The notes under the pieces are model-generated. The model ran no database searches. It had not been told where the DNA came from and saw nothing but the letters and a program-made list of their open reading frames with translations. From positions 62,001 through 126,000 of the forward strand of contig JAJYLQ010000004.1 of assembly GCA_021787595.1 (NCBI GenBank): a DNA stretch of 64,000 nt, given 5' to 3'. Shown here piece by piece: positions 32,340 to 40,146 of the stretch (position 1 is its first letter; the number at the start of each line of letters is the position of its first letter). The position numbers and the translations under genes are program-made. This DNA comes from Chloroflexota bacterium. GTDB lineage: Bacteria > Chloroflexota > Anaerolineae > Anaerolineales > Villigracilaceae.

Positions 32340-33040
32340 CAGCTTGTCCTTGGTTGTTCCTGCAGAATGTGTCCGAACGCGTAAATTGTCAGATAGACGA
32401 AGATGAAGAAGAGGGTGTAAAGCGCGATGAAGCCAACCGATCTGAGGCTTGGGTCCGACAGCCAGTCCCAGATGTTGGTTGCGGCCTGTCCCGGGTTTTG
32501 GAGAACATCCCAACTGTTGAGCCGGATGAACCGTCCGACGTAAACGCCGGCACTGCTCAATCCCGCCACGCCCAAAACAAAAATCCAGCCGAACAGGCGG
32601 TTGAATTCGCGCTTGATGATTTCCTGCATCAGGTTGAGCGACACAATGCCGAGCAGCATGCCGGTCCATGAAAACCAGACGAGGAGAATGACATCGTACC
32701 AGACCGGCACGATGCCCGAACCCTGGCTCAGGTGTTGAAGATCGGTCAGGATGTACGGCGCATTCGGGAAAAAGATCAGCCACAGAAAGGCGAACGCTGG
32801 AATGGCAAAATAGACCAGCGCGCGCCGCCACGAAAGGATGTAAGCCAGAAAAGCCAGCACGAAGGGAATCCATGCCAGAAATAGATTCCAAACCAGGCCG
32901 ACATACCGAAGCGACCCGCCGCTGTAAAGCACGCGCGAGGCTGAAAGGGTTATGCAAACCAGCGACGCGGCGGAAAGCAAAACAAACACTCCAACTTTGT
33001 ATTTGTGTTGGAATATCGCAAAGCGGAATTTACTGATCAT
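32339..33040 (-). CDS. DUF1361 membrane protein
   Basis: A 233-aa protein with about seven membrane segments and the family motif WLIFFPNAPYILTDLQHL (about 85-102), followed by VPVWYDVILLVWFSWTGMLLG. DUF1361 proteins have no known function. Its stop codon overlaps the yqeB start, so the two are translationally coupled, an unexpected partnership. Confidence 0.85.
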   Translation of the reverse strand: MISKFRFAIFQHKYKVGVFVLLSAASLVCITLSASRVLYSGGSLRYVGLVWNLFLAWIPFVLAFLAYILSWRRALVYFAIPAFAFLWLIFFPNAPYILTDLQHLSQGSGIVPVWYDVILLVWFSWTGMLLGIVSLNLMQEIIKREFNRLFGWIFVLGVAGLSSAGVYVGRFIRLNSWDVLQNPGQAATNIWDWLSDPSLRSVGFIALYTLFFIFVYLTIYAFGHILQEQPRTS

Positions 33041-33144
33041 GCCGCCAATTATACAAGAATCAGGCAGGACGATCCGCGGCAGGAACCGTTCTCTTCAGCC
33101 GGGATAAATCGTCCGCCGCCGAATGCGCAATGAACGCTATGCTT

Positions 33145-33954
33145 CTATCCATTGTTTGGCTGCGCGGACTTCATGGATTTCCCGGTGCCTTTGTCGCGGA
33201 TCATCAGAATTTCGGCCATGATGCTGACCGCGATCTCTTCGGGCGTCTCGGCCTGCAATTCGAGTCCCATCGGCGAGTGGACGCGGGAGATCTTTTCCTC
33301 GGATATGCCGCGGGCTCTCAACTCCTTGACCGTGGCTGCCCAGCGGCGCCTCGACCCGATCACGCCGACATACGCCGCGGGCGAATCCAGCAGAGGGCCG
33401 AGTCCCGCCGCATCCACAGATGAGCCACGTGTGGTCAGGACAAGAAACGTCCGCCGGTTGATCTTGAATTGACCCGGCAATTCTTCCATCGCCGCCGGAT
33501 AATACGCGTCGGCATCCGGGACGGTTTCCGGGTTGCAGAATTCGGCCCGGTCATCACTGACAGCGACCCGGAATCCGAGCCACTTGGCGAGATGCGCCAC
33601 CGCTTTGCCAACGTGCCCCGCGCCGATGACAACCACCATCGGGGCTGGAAGAATCGGTTCCACAAACACCTCCACCTGGCCGCCGCACACGCCGGGGTCG
33701 CCGCGCGACGGATCGGACATTCTGTATGAAAGCAGGCGCGGCTGGCCCTCGGAGATCGCTATCCACGCTTCATCGAGGACGCGATGCTCGAGGTCGCCGC
33801 CGCCGACGGTTCCAATGAATTTTCCATCGGGATGGACGAGCATCTTACTGCCGACGTGCCGCGGCGTGGAGCCTTCGCTTTTCACGACGGTACACAGCGC
33901 GGCGCTGTCATTGTTCTTTTCGATTTCGGCAAGTGCCTGATAAATTGCATCCAT
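33145..33954 (-). CDS. XdhC/CoxF-family molybdenum-hydroxylase maturation protein
   Basis: A 269-aa protein. The N-terminal XdhC_CoxI domain (LCTVVKSEGSTPRHVGSKML and TVGGGDLEHRVLDEA) includes Cys90 in PGVCGGQVEVFVEP, the family cysteine. The C-terminal Rossmann domain has VVVIGAGHVGKAVAHLAKWL and VGVIGSRRRW. XdhC binds molybdenum cofactor, promotes its sulfuration and hands it to the hydroxylase. It lies upstream of DUF1361-yqeB on the same strand. Confidence 0.93.
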   Translation of the reverse strand: MDAIYQALAEIEKNNDSAALCTVVKSEGSTPRHVGSKMLVHPDGKFIGTVGGGDLEHRVLDEAWIAISEGQPRLLSYRMSDPSRGDPGVCGGQVEVFVEPILPAPMVVVIGAGHVGKAVAHLAKWLGFRVAVSDDRAEFCNPETVPDADAYYPAAMEELPGQFKINRRTFLVLTTRGSSVDAAGLGPLLDSPAAYVGVIGSRRRWAATVKELRARGISEEKISRVHSPMGLELQAETPEEIAVSIMAEILMIRDKGTGKSMKSAQPNNG

Positions 33955-33989
33955 GTTTTCTCTGTGATGATTTTATCCGATTTTCATTG

Positions 33990-34093
33990 TTATCGCGCTG
34001 AGCGGAACAAACAAAGTGAGTGAAGTCGAAGCGGCGTGCTGTATGCGTTACGACTTCGTGGCGTTATATGCGCCACTCCGCTCAGCGCGATAA
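33990..34093. repeat. 104-bp inverted repeat, TTATCGCGCTGAGCGGA family
   Basis: Perfect 17-bp terminal arms (33990-34006 and 34077-34093), with inner inverted words GAAGTCG/CGACTTC. It lies between the TolB-like gene end and xdhC. A related element with the same ends is at 53593-53704. Confidence 0.9.
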
Positions 34094-34094
34094 A

Positions 34095-35135
34095 TCACCA
34101 TCCCCATTCCGGCTGCCAGTCCGGTTCGGAATCCCTGGTCAACTGCCGCGTGCTGTGACCGTCCGCGCGCATGATGTAAAGATTGGCATCCGTGCTGTTG
34201 CGGATCGAGTTGTAGACGATGTACTGGCCGTCGGTTGAATAATATGCCGAAGCGCTGTTGCCGTCGAACGTCAATGGAGTGAACGCGCCGTTCGCGAGAT
34301 CAAGGCGGAAGATGCGGCGTCCGTCCACGGGTCCGGCAAAGATCAAAAGGCTTTTCCCGTCCGGCGACCAGGCGAGGCTTCCGCCAATATCCGACCTGCC
34401 TTGCGTGATCTGGCGCGCGGAGTTTGGATTCTTTACATCGAGAAGAAAAATCTGATATGCAAATCGAACGGCAGTGCTCATCGCGAATGCAATGATATTG
34501 CCGTCCGGCGACCATGCCGCGCCAACGACATCTTTTGGAGCGGCGTAAAGCACATGCGGATTCCGTCCTGACCTGTCCGTCAGCCACAGCGCGGAAGGTG
34601 AGTCCCCGGCGTGGTTGACGAAGACAATTTGTTTTCCGTCCGGCGAAAAACTCGGCGACACAACGTTGCCAATGGAATAGGTCAGCTGGCTGATCTGCGA
34701 TGTCGCCAGCGTGAGCATGAAAAGATCGAACCTGCCGTTGCGGTTGGATGCGTACACAACCGAATCGCCCTCCGGCGAGAGTGCCGGATAGTATGAATTG
34801 GTCGTGTCATTCGTCAATTGACGGAAGCCGGTGCCATCCGCGTTGATCATGCAGATTTGATTGTAACTGCCGCGCGTGCAGGTGAAGACAATGTGTCCGC
34901 CGTGAACATCGGTCGGACGCGGCAGAGGCGTGGCGGTGGATGTTGGCGGCGGCACGGTAATGTTCTGCGGATTGATGTTGGTGATCTGTTGGATGGGATT
35001 GATCAGCGAAAATCCAAGGATGATCAACGCCAGAATGATGAGGCTAACCGGCAGAAAAGGCGCGCGGCGCTTCTCGCGAAATAAGAATCCCTTTTTCTGG
35101 CCGGATGTGTATTTTCCATCCAAAACGGGCGGCAT
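34095..35135 (-). CDS. Membrane-anchored TolB-like (PD40 beta-propeller) protein
   Basis: A 346-aa protein. It has a short basic cytoplasmic N terminus, one membrane span (FLPVSLIILALIILGFSLI, about 29-47), a Thr/Pro linker (PPPTSTATPLPRPTD), then six to seven WD40-like PD40 repeats recognisable as SPEGDSVVYASNR, SFSPDGKQIVFVN, AWSPDGNIIAFAM, AWSPDGKSLLIFA and YYSTDGQYIVYNS. It probably forms an extracytoplasmic propeller for protein or glycan contacts. I chose ATG 35135 because the codons upstream are repeat sequence. Confidence 0.85.
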   Translation of the reverse strand: MPPVLDGKYTSGQKKGFLFREKRRAPFLPVSLIILALIILGFSLINPIQQITNINPQNITVPPPTSTATPLPRPTDVHGGHIVFTCTRGSYNQICMINADGTGFRQLTNDTTNSYYPALSPEGDSVVYASNRNGRFDLFMLTLATSQISQLTYSIGNVVSPSFSPDGKQIVFVNHAGDSPSALWLTDRSGRNPHVLYAAPKDVVGAAWSPDGNIIAFAMSTAVRFAYQIFLLDVKNPNSARQITQGRSDIGGSLAWSPDGKSLLIFAGPVDGRRIFRLDLANGAFTPLTFDGNSASAYYSTDGQYIVYNSIRNSTDANLYIMRADGHSTRQLTRDSEPDWQPEWGW

Positions 35136-35187
35136 GGCAAACCTTTTGTGCGCTCTTCGTCTTATGTACTTATATGAAATTCTGGAT

Positions 35188-35225
35188 GTTGTTGCGAGTG
35201 GCGCTCTAGCGCCACTCGCAACAAC
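35188..35225. repeat. 38-bp near-perfect palindrome, TTGCGAGTGGCG core
   Basis: 18-bp arms (GTTGTTGCGAGTGGCGCT and its reverse complement) around the 2-nt centre CT. The core word recurs in the hairpin at 55250-55297. It is located in the 35136-35441 gap, upstream of the TolB-like gene. Confidence 0.92.
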
Positions 35226-35286
35226 CTGCTGTTTTAAGTATGCTATACTTTGCATGGTCATAAATTGCGGTTTTCTACCGCCCGGC

Positions 35287-35395
35287 CCGCGGAGATAAAT
35301 CTCCTGCTCAGTACATGGAAGTCCCTGCGGACTGGAGCTCAATCAGTCGGTTTTAGCCGACTTTCATGGACTGAGGCAGGATTTCAATCCGCCGA
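35287..35395. repeat. Long structured inverted repeat (about 109 bp)
   Basis: Outer arms AAATCTCCTGCTCAGT (from 35297) and ACTGAGGCAGGATTT (35370-35384) pair, and inner hairpins GTCCCTGCGGACT and AGTCGG-TTTTAG-CCGACT sit between. The layered structure resembles a folded RNA or a MITE-like repeat. There is no coding potential in 35136-35441. Confidence 0.7.
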
Positions 35396-35441
35396 AACCC
35401 GTTGAACAAAAACGCAATTTGTGGCCGCATGAGGTATAACG

Positions 35442-36653
35442 CTAAGGCAAATTTTTCACCGTATAAATCAATTCCGCATTTGACGCTTGCGCGCGGAAAA
35501 CAAATTTGTCCGTCGCATAAATTCCTTGCGGACAATCTCCGCGCTGAATGGCCTGGTTGATCTGGGCTGCAAGATAGTTTGAGTCACCAATGCGAGTTTG
35601 ATCGAGCGGACCTATTTTACATTCCTGCGCAACCGGAACCCTGGCGGCATTTTGGGTGAAGTAATCCACGGCGCTGACGGTGGCGACCATGCGCATGATG
35701 TCCCAGCGATTGAACTCAGGCGAATAGGGCGGGAATAGATAGCGGGGGCGGTAGATAAAATCAATGTCCAGGATGCCCTGCAGCGGCACACCGGATGGAT
35801 TTTTATAATCAAGAATCGCGCCTTCGCCCAGCGGGTCGCGCGGCCACTTTCCAAATGGGAGCGAGAAGATATTTCCAAGTTTGGCAGCCAGGTCCGAACG
35901 TCCGGCAAGATCGAGCAGGTGATTCAAATCCTTGTCATTGGCAGAAAGCTCCCAGGTGATGCCGTCCGGGGAAGTCTGGCTGAGCAGGGCGTGTGTGTAT
36001 GTATGGTTGTAAACCAGCGCGCTGTGTTCGATGCTCCAGATGATTGCATGGGCAAGGATGAGCGGATTGTTCGGGTCAATGTACGGCTTATCGCCCAGAT
36101 TCGAAAAGAGCGCCCAATGAAAACCGAAGTCGGGGTGCGCCTGTGAGAACTGATACGACGCGCCCAGGCCGGTTGTGGGGTCAATCGTTCCATCGGAAGT
36201 GAAGCGGATCTGGTTTCGATAGAACAGGTCGTCCATCGTGAAGATGATCGGGCGCTTGCCAGTCGGGACACGCAAATCGCCATCGAGCCAGCGGCCAAGC
36301 GGAACCATCACATAACCCGCATTATATAGATTTTGTAATTCGGAATTGAAATCATCGAGCCGCACGTGCGTCGCGCCGGAGAGTCCGTGTTCCTGGAATT
36401 GATGATAAGCAAGGATCGGGACGATTGGATCGCTCGACCAGACGGTGGTGGTAACATAAAATGGTTGTTGCGTTGCAGTGGATGGTGGCGAGGGAATTGG
36501 ACTTGGGCTGACAGTCGAAGTCGCGGACGGCACGGGCATGGACGTGATCGGTTCGGGCGTGGGCGTCGACGCGGGTCCGCTTTGCGCCGCACAAGCGGAT
36601 AGAGCAAATGTCAATAAAATCAAAATGGAAAAAGTAAAATTTCGATTTCTCAT
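35442..36653 (-). CDS. Lipoprotein with polysaccharide-deacetylase-like domain
   Basis: A 403-aa protein from ATG 36653. It has a lipoprotein signal peptide (lipobox LSAC, about residues 16-19), a Pro/Ser/Thr linker (about 23-60), then a NodB/CE4-like barrel: VPILAYHQFQEHG, YVMVPLGRWLDGDL and the metal-site-like FTMDDLFYRNQ (TFDDG in typical members). The altered TMDDL motif and lack of a clear H-x4-H motif make deacetylase activity uncertain. It may remodel surface glycan. The start is uncertain (ATG 36671 is an alternative); no good ribosome site is seen. Confidence 0.72.
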   Translation of the reverse strand: MRNRNFTFSILILLTFALSACAAQSGPASTPTPEPITSMPVPSATSTVSPSPIPSPPSTATQQPFYVTTTVWSSDPIVPILAYHQFQEHGLSGATHVRLDDFNSELQNLYNAGYVMVPLGRWLDGDLRVPTGKRPIIFTMDDLFYRNQIRFTSDGTIDPTTGLGASYQFSQAHPDFGFHWALFSNLGDKPYIDPNNPLILAHAIIWSIEHSALVYNHTYTHALLSQTSPDGITWELSANDKDLNHLLDLAGRSDLAAKLGNIFSLPFGKWPRDPLGEGAILDYKNPSGVPLQGILDIDFIYRPRYLFPPYSPEFNRWDIMRMVATVSAVDYFTQNAARVPVAQECKIGPLDQTRIGDSNYLAAQINQAIQRGDCPQGIYATDKFVFRAQASNAELIYTVKNLP

Positions 36654-36699
36654 CTTCGCATTGATTTGCATCCCCGAATCATAACATGGTTGTGTTTTG

Positions 36700-37266
36700 C
36701 TATTTGAGCGATAAAGTGTTGATGTAGGCAAAGATGAAACCGCTTTTATGAATACCGATTTGAAGAAATGGCGGCATCATTTTGCCCGGCTCAATTGGCT
36801 TTCTCCAGTCAAAGAAATAGTTGTCGCCTTTGTTTCCGCTGTTGTCCTTTAGAGTCGGCAGCAACGAATCGAAGCCGGGACTCATTGTGTTTGCAAATTT
36901 CAGCGCCCTTATTTTCAGTCCATCTGGTGATAGGACCGGCGCGTTGGCGGGAATGGACGAAAGCAAATTTCGCGCGTCCATCTCGACCACGGTGTTGGTG
37001 TTCGGCTCGACGGAGAATTTTCGTCCCGCGCTGTCAGCATAGATCATAACGGGCAAATCACCGCTGGGCGAATTTGCCATGTGATCCATGCCTTTGGATT
37101 CCAAAGGCAGATCAGGCAAACTCAAGGCGATGCGAAAATTGTTGATCGCGGCAACTTGCGGATTATCTACTGGTTGCGTTGGGGAAGAAGGCCTGCTCGC
37201 GCAAGCAGCGAGAAATAAAATCCCACAAATTGTCGGAATACTTTTCGCAGTCAGTTTCTTGTTCAT
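36700..37266 (-). CDS. Putative lipoprotein of unknown function
   Basis: A 188-aa protein with signal peptide and lipobox LAAC (about 19-22), then a mixed alpha/beta domain (NFRIALSLPDLPLESKGMDH, FSVEPNTNTVVEMDARNLLS, IRALKFANTMSPGFDSLLP). The TNTVVEMDA strand recalls PepSY/YcdB-like inhibitors, but the match is weak. It is located between the pyrophosphatase and deacetylase-like genes on the same strand, 12 bp after the former. Confidence 0.65.
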   Translation of the reverse strand: MNKKLTAKSIPTICGILFLAACASRPSSPTQPVDNPQVAAINNFRIALSLPDLPLESKGMDHMANSPSGDLPVMIYADSAGRKFSVEPNTNTVVEMDARNLLSSIPANAPVLSPDGLKIRALKFANTMSPGFDSLLPTLKDNSGNKGDNYFFDWRKPIEPGKMMPPFLQIGIHKSGFIFAYINTLSLK

Positions 37267-37278
37267 TGGCTGATGATC

Positions 37279-38622
37279 CTATCTTTCCAGCAATCCCAAC
37301 ACAACCGGCAACAACTGTTTCTTTCTTGAGACAACTCCAGGCGCATCGCGCGTGCCATCGGACAAAGGCGGGTAGGGGAGATCATCTAAAATTGGCGGTG
37401 CGCTGCCGGATACAAGCAACCGGCTCGAACCGCGCACGATGTCGGTGATGAGCAGCATGGCAAAGTCGAGGCCGCGCTTGTCGCGCAGATCATCGAGAGC
37501 GGAACACAGCAGCTGCAGGTGTTCGGTCAATTGCAGCAAGTCGGTCACTTCAGCCTGCGCCACGGCGAATTTGAATCCGCCGGAGTCGTAGGATTTGATG
37601 TCAGTGCTGACCACATCTTTCGGATCGCGGTTCGAGAGTCCCGCGCCTGCCGATAAGATGGCTTTGCCATACGATTCGATCGTCTCGCCTTCGAGCGGAC
37701 TTCCGCCGACGAATGCCCAGCGCGCCAATCTCTGCGCGGCGTCGTTGTCGCGCGCTGTCGTGGTGGGAGAAGTCAGGATAAGGGTATCCGCTAAAAGTCC
37801 CGCGAGAAGCGCTCCGGCCAACGCGGGCGGCATGGAGAGTCCGGCCTCGGCGGTCAGTTCCGAAACGAGGGTAGATGTCGAACCCACAACATCCACCGTG
37901 AATCGAATCGGCTGGTGCGTGGATGGATTGCCAAGCCGGTGATGATCGAGAATTTCGAGCAGGTCGGCTTCATCGAGCGCGGCAATGGCCTGACGCGGTT
38001 CATTGTGATCCACGAGAATGATTTTGAGACGCGGTGGATTCAGAACCTCGCGCTGATGCGCGATGCCAAGATATCGCCCGCTTTCATCCACGACCCAATA
38101 ATCGTTGTATTCGTCGCGCAAAATCTTGTTGAGCATGTCGCGGATCTTTGCATTGGCCGCGTATTTTGGGACGGCGGTATCGGCGGCCTCGCGGCAGCTG
38201 GCCGACATCATCTCGCGCACGGTCGTGTCGCCGGGGCGCGGGCCGAGCGTCTCGGTAAAATATTTGAAGAGACTCAGCCCGTTGATGATGCCAAACGGTT
38301 TGCCATCTTCCCCGACAACCGGCGCGATGCCGCCGGTGCGCGAGGCGAGAGTCCAGGCCGCGCCAAGCTGGTTTTCGGGCCGGATGGTGTCGAGCCGCTG
38401 CATGATGGATTCGAAACGCGGCGACGCGTCGGTGAAAAGAATCGGCGCATCGAGATTTAATCGCTTCAGTACCCACGCCGTTTGCGGGTTGACCGCGCCC
38501 GCGCGTGCCGCCACCGCCGGAGCTTTATCGCGTTCGCGCAAGAGCCAGGCATAGCCCAGCGCGGCCGCAATGGAGTCGGTATCGGGGTTGACGTGACCAA
38601 TGACGTAGATTTGATCTGACAT
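37279..38622 (-). CDS. ppaC: Manganese-dependent (family II) inorganic pyrophosphatase with CBS domains
   Basis: A 447-aa DHH-superfamily enzyme hydrolysing pyrophosphate to phosphate. Motifs: GHVNPDTDSIAAALGYA (metal site, residues 9-25), IILVDHNEP and ILDHHRLG (the DHH), and the DHHA2 signature SRKKQLLP near the end that binds substrate. About 175 residues between the first motif and DHN (roughly 65-235) form a CBS pair (RTGGIAPVVGEDGKPFGIIN, DYWVVDESGRYLGIAHQREV), which makes the enzyme adenine-nucleotide regulated in known relatives. Its ATG overlaps the stop of the upstream membrane glycosyltransferase gene (TGATG). Confidence 0.93.
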   Translation of the reverse strand: MSDQIYVIGHVNPDTDSIAAALGYAWLLRERDKAPAVAARAGAVNPQTAWVLKRLNLDAPILFTDASPRFESIMQRLDTIRPENQLGAAWTLASRTGGIAPVVGEDGKPFGIINGLSLFKYFTETLGPRPGDTTVREMMSASCREAADTAVPKYAANAKIRDMLNKILRDEYNDYWVVDESGRYLGIAHQREVLNPPRLKIILVDHNEPRQAIAALDEADLLEILDHHRLGNPSTHQPIRFTVDVVGSTSTLVSELTAEAGLSMPPALAGALLAGLLADTLILTSPTTTARDNDAAQRLARWAFVGGSPLEGETIESYGKAILSAGAGLSNRDPKDVVSTDIKSYDSGGFKFAVAQAEVTDLLQLTEHLQLLCSALDDLRDKRGLDFAMLLITDIVRGSSRLLVSGSAPPILDDLPYPPLSDGTRDAPGVVSRKKQLLPVVLGLLER

Positions 38623-40094
38623 CAGGCATTCCTCGCGGCTTGCAGGGACTCCATTTTTGTCTGTTTGTGGAACAGCCCGATCAAAAAGGCTTCGACCCCC
38701 GCCAAGATTGGAAGACTCAAATATAAACGATATGGAATAAAGCGGATGGCGTAACCGAGCGTCCACGAGGGTGTGTCGTTGCGAATGGATTTGAAAATCA
38801 ACGGAAGGCCGTATTGCCATAAAACGGAAAAACCCGTAAAGGGTTTGTTCTCGACCCAAAATTGATTCCGGCTTGCTATCCAGTCTATGACGATCTGGAC
38901 CTGACCCAGGAGGGGTATCAACATTTGCGCAGCAGAGATGACGCCCAAAATGCCCATTCCCAAAATAAACGAATCCGGGATAAGCATTAGCGGAATCGTA
39001 AAAAATGGCAAAGCCGCGATGAGGTAACGCGGGCCGAAGGCATGGCCGCTCCACCATATATCTATACCGGAATTCATGAGCAGGGTGATCGCCACAGTAT
39101 ACACAAATACCAGAATCTCAGCACGGTGAGATTTCGTTTTCACGGCGATAAAACAACCAACGAGGGCCAAAAGCAGGACGGGGGATTGCCAGAACAAGCC
39201 GAATTGAGGATCGAATGTCAGATGATAAAGGGCCGACAGATTCGGGTTTTGAAAGAAAAGTCCATACAGAAGGCCGAGACTTGGTTTTTGATTTGTCGAA
39301 TAATAAGAATAGCCGAGTATTATGGGGTTGCCAAAATTCAGGAAGTTCCACATGGACAATAGCAAAAGCGGAATCAACGCGCCCAACGCACCTCCGATGC
39401 CATAACGTATGATGCTAAAAATATTTTGTTTTCGCAAAATGTATATGGCATAGAGCATCAGTCCTGCAATGATCGAGGCTGTCGTATAGTCGGTGATAAA
39501 CGCGAAGCCCATGCACAAGCCTGCCCAGAAGAATCGTCCAAACGCGATTTTTTCTGGCGCCTTGCTCATCATGAAGAGCAGATAAAACGCAATACACAAA
39601 AACATGGCAGCCGGAACGTGACCATAAAATACTGCGCTGTAGGGCCAGAGCATGGTTCCGAGCGATAAGGAGAGCGATGCAACGAGCGCCTTCCATAAGC
39701 TGGGTGAAATCAAACGGGCAATCTGATACATCGCAAGCCCGTTCACGACGAAGGATGTCTCGATAACGAGCGTGGTTAGGGCATGCTTGATGAGGCTGGC
39801 TTTCAAAGCAATTCCCAGAGCAGTAGAGATTTTGTAAATAACAAAATAGAACGGAATTGCAAGAAGTGTTACGCCCGGGGCCTTATCAAGGTAGTAATGT
39901 CCGTTGAAGAACACCTTATCGCCAGTTGCCCAATCGGGCCGGGACTGATAGGCATCAATATTGAATCTGCCCTGTTCAACGACAGCTCGTAAAGCATCCA
40001 ACCGTGTATTTCCGTTCCATTGCGGGTCTTGATAAAAATAAACGGCGGCGAGTGCGAGGATGGCTGTCAGGATGTATATGGGTTTGATGCGCAT
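38622..40094 (-). CDS. Multi-span membrane glycosyltransferase-like protein (GT-C type)
   Basis: A 490-aa protein with about eleven hydrophobic segments. The first outside loop (DPQWNGNTRLDALRAVVEQG and GDKVFFNGHYYLDKAPG) is typical of GT-C type enzymes that transfer sugars from lipid-linked donors. The acidic residue after span 1 is the usual catalytic position. Acceptor unknown, probably a cell-surface glycan. It is translationally coupled to the pyrophosphatase gene; pyrophosphate removal would favour sugar-nucleotide synthesis. Confidence 0.78.
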   Translation of the reverse strand: MRIKPIYILTAILALAAVYFYQDPQWNGNTRLDALRAVVEQGRFNIDAYQSRPDWATGDKVFFNGHYYLDKAPGVTLLAIPFYFVIYKISTALGIALKASLIKHALTTLVIETSFVVNGLAMYQIARLISPSLWKALVASLSLSLGTMLWPYSAVFYGHVPAAMFLCIAFYLLFMMSKAPEKIAFGRFFWAGLCMGFAFITDYTTASIIAGLMLYAIYILRKQNIFSIIRYGIGGALGALIPLLLLSMWNFLNFGNPIILGYSYYSTNQKPSLGLLYGLFFQNPNLSALYHLTFDPQFGLFWQSPVLLLALVGCFIAVKTKSHRAEILVFVYTVAITLLMNSGIDIWWSGHAFGPRYLIAALPFFTIPLMLIPDSFILGMGILGVISAAQMLIPLLGQVQIVIDWIASRNQFWVENKPFTGFSVLWQYGLPLIFKSIRNDTPSWTLGYAIRFIPYRLYLSLPILAGVEAFLIGLFHKQTKMESLQAARNA

Positions 40095-40146
40095 GATGAT
40101 ATTTTATCAAAAGACCCGGCGAGTTTCATTCGTCAGGTCATTGAAT

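Noticed and set aside
32340-32957. Long N-terminal extension of yqeB
   Set aside because: It is the shadow of the DUF1361 gene; YqeB family similarity begins at ATG 32339, which overlaps the DUF1361 stop.
38623-39057. N-terminal extension of the pyrophosphatase
   Set aside because: It overlaps the membrane glycosyltransferase in another frame; the family start MSDQIYVIGHVNPD is at 38622.
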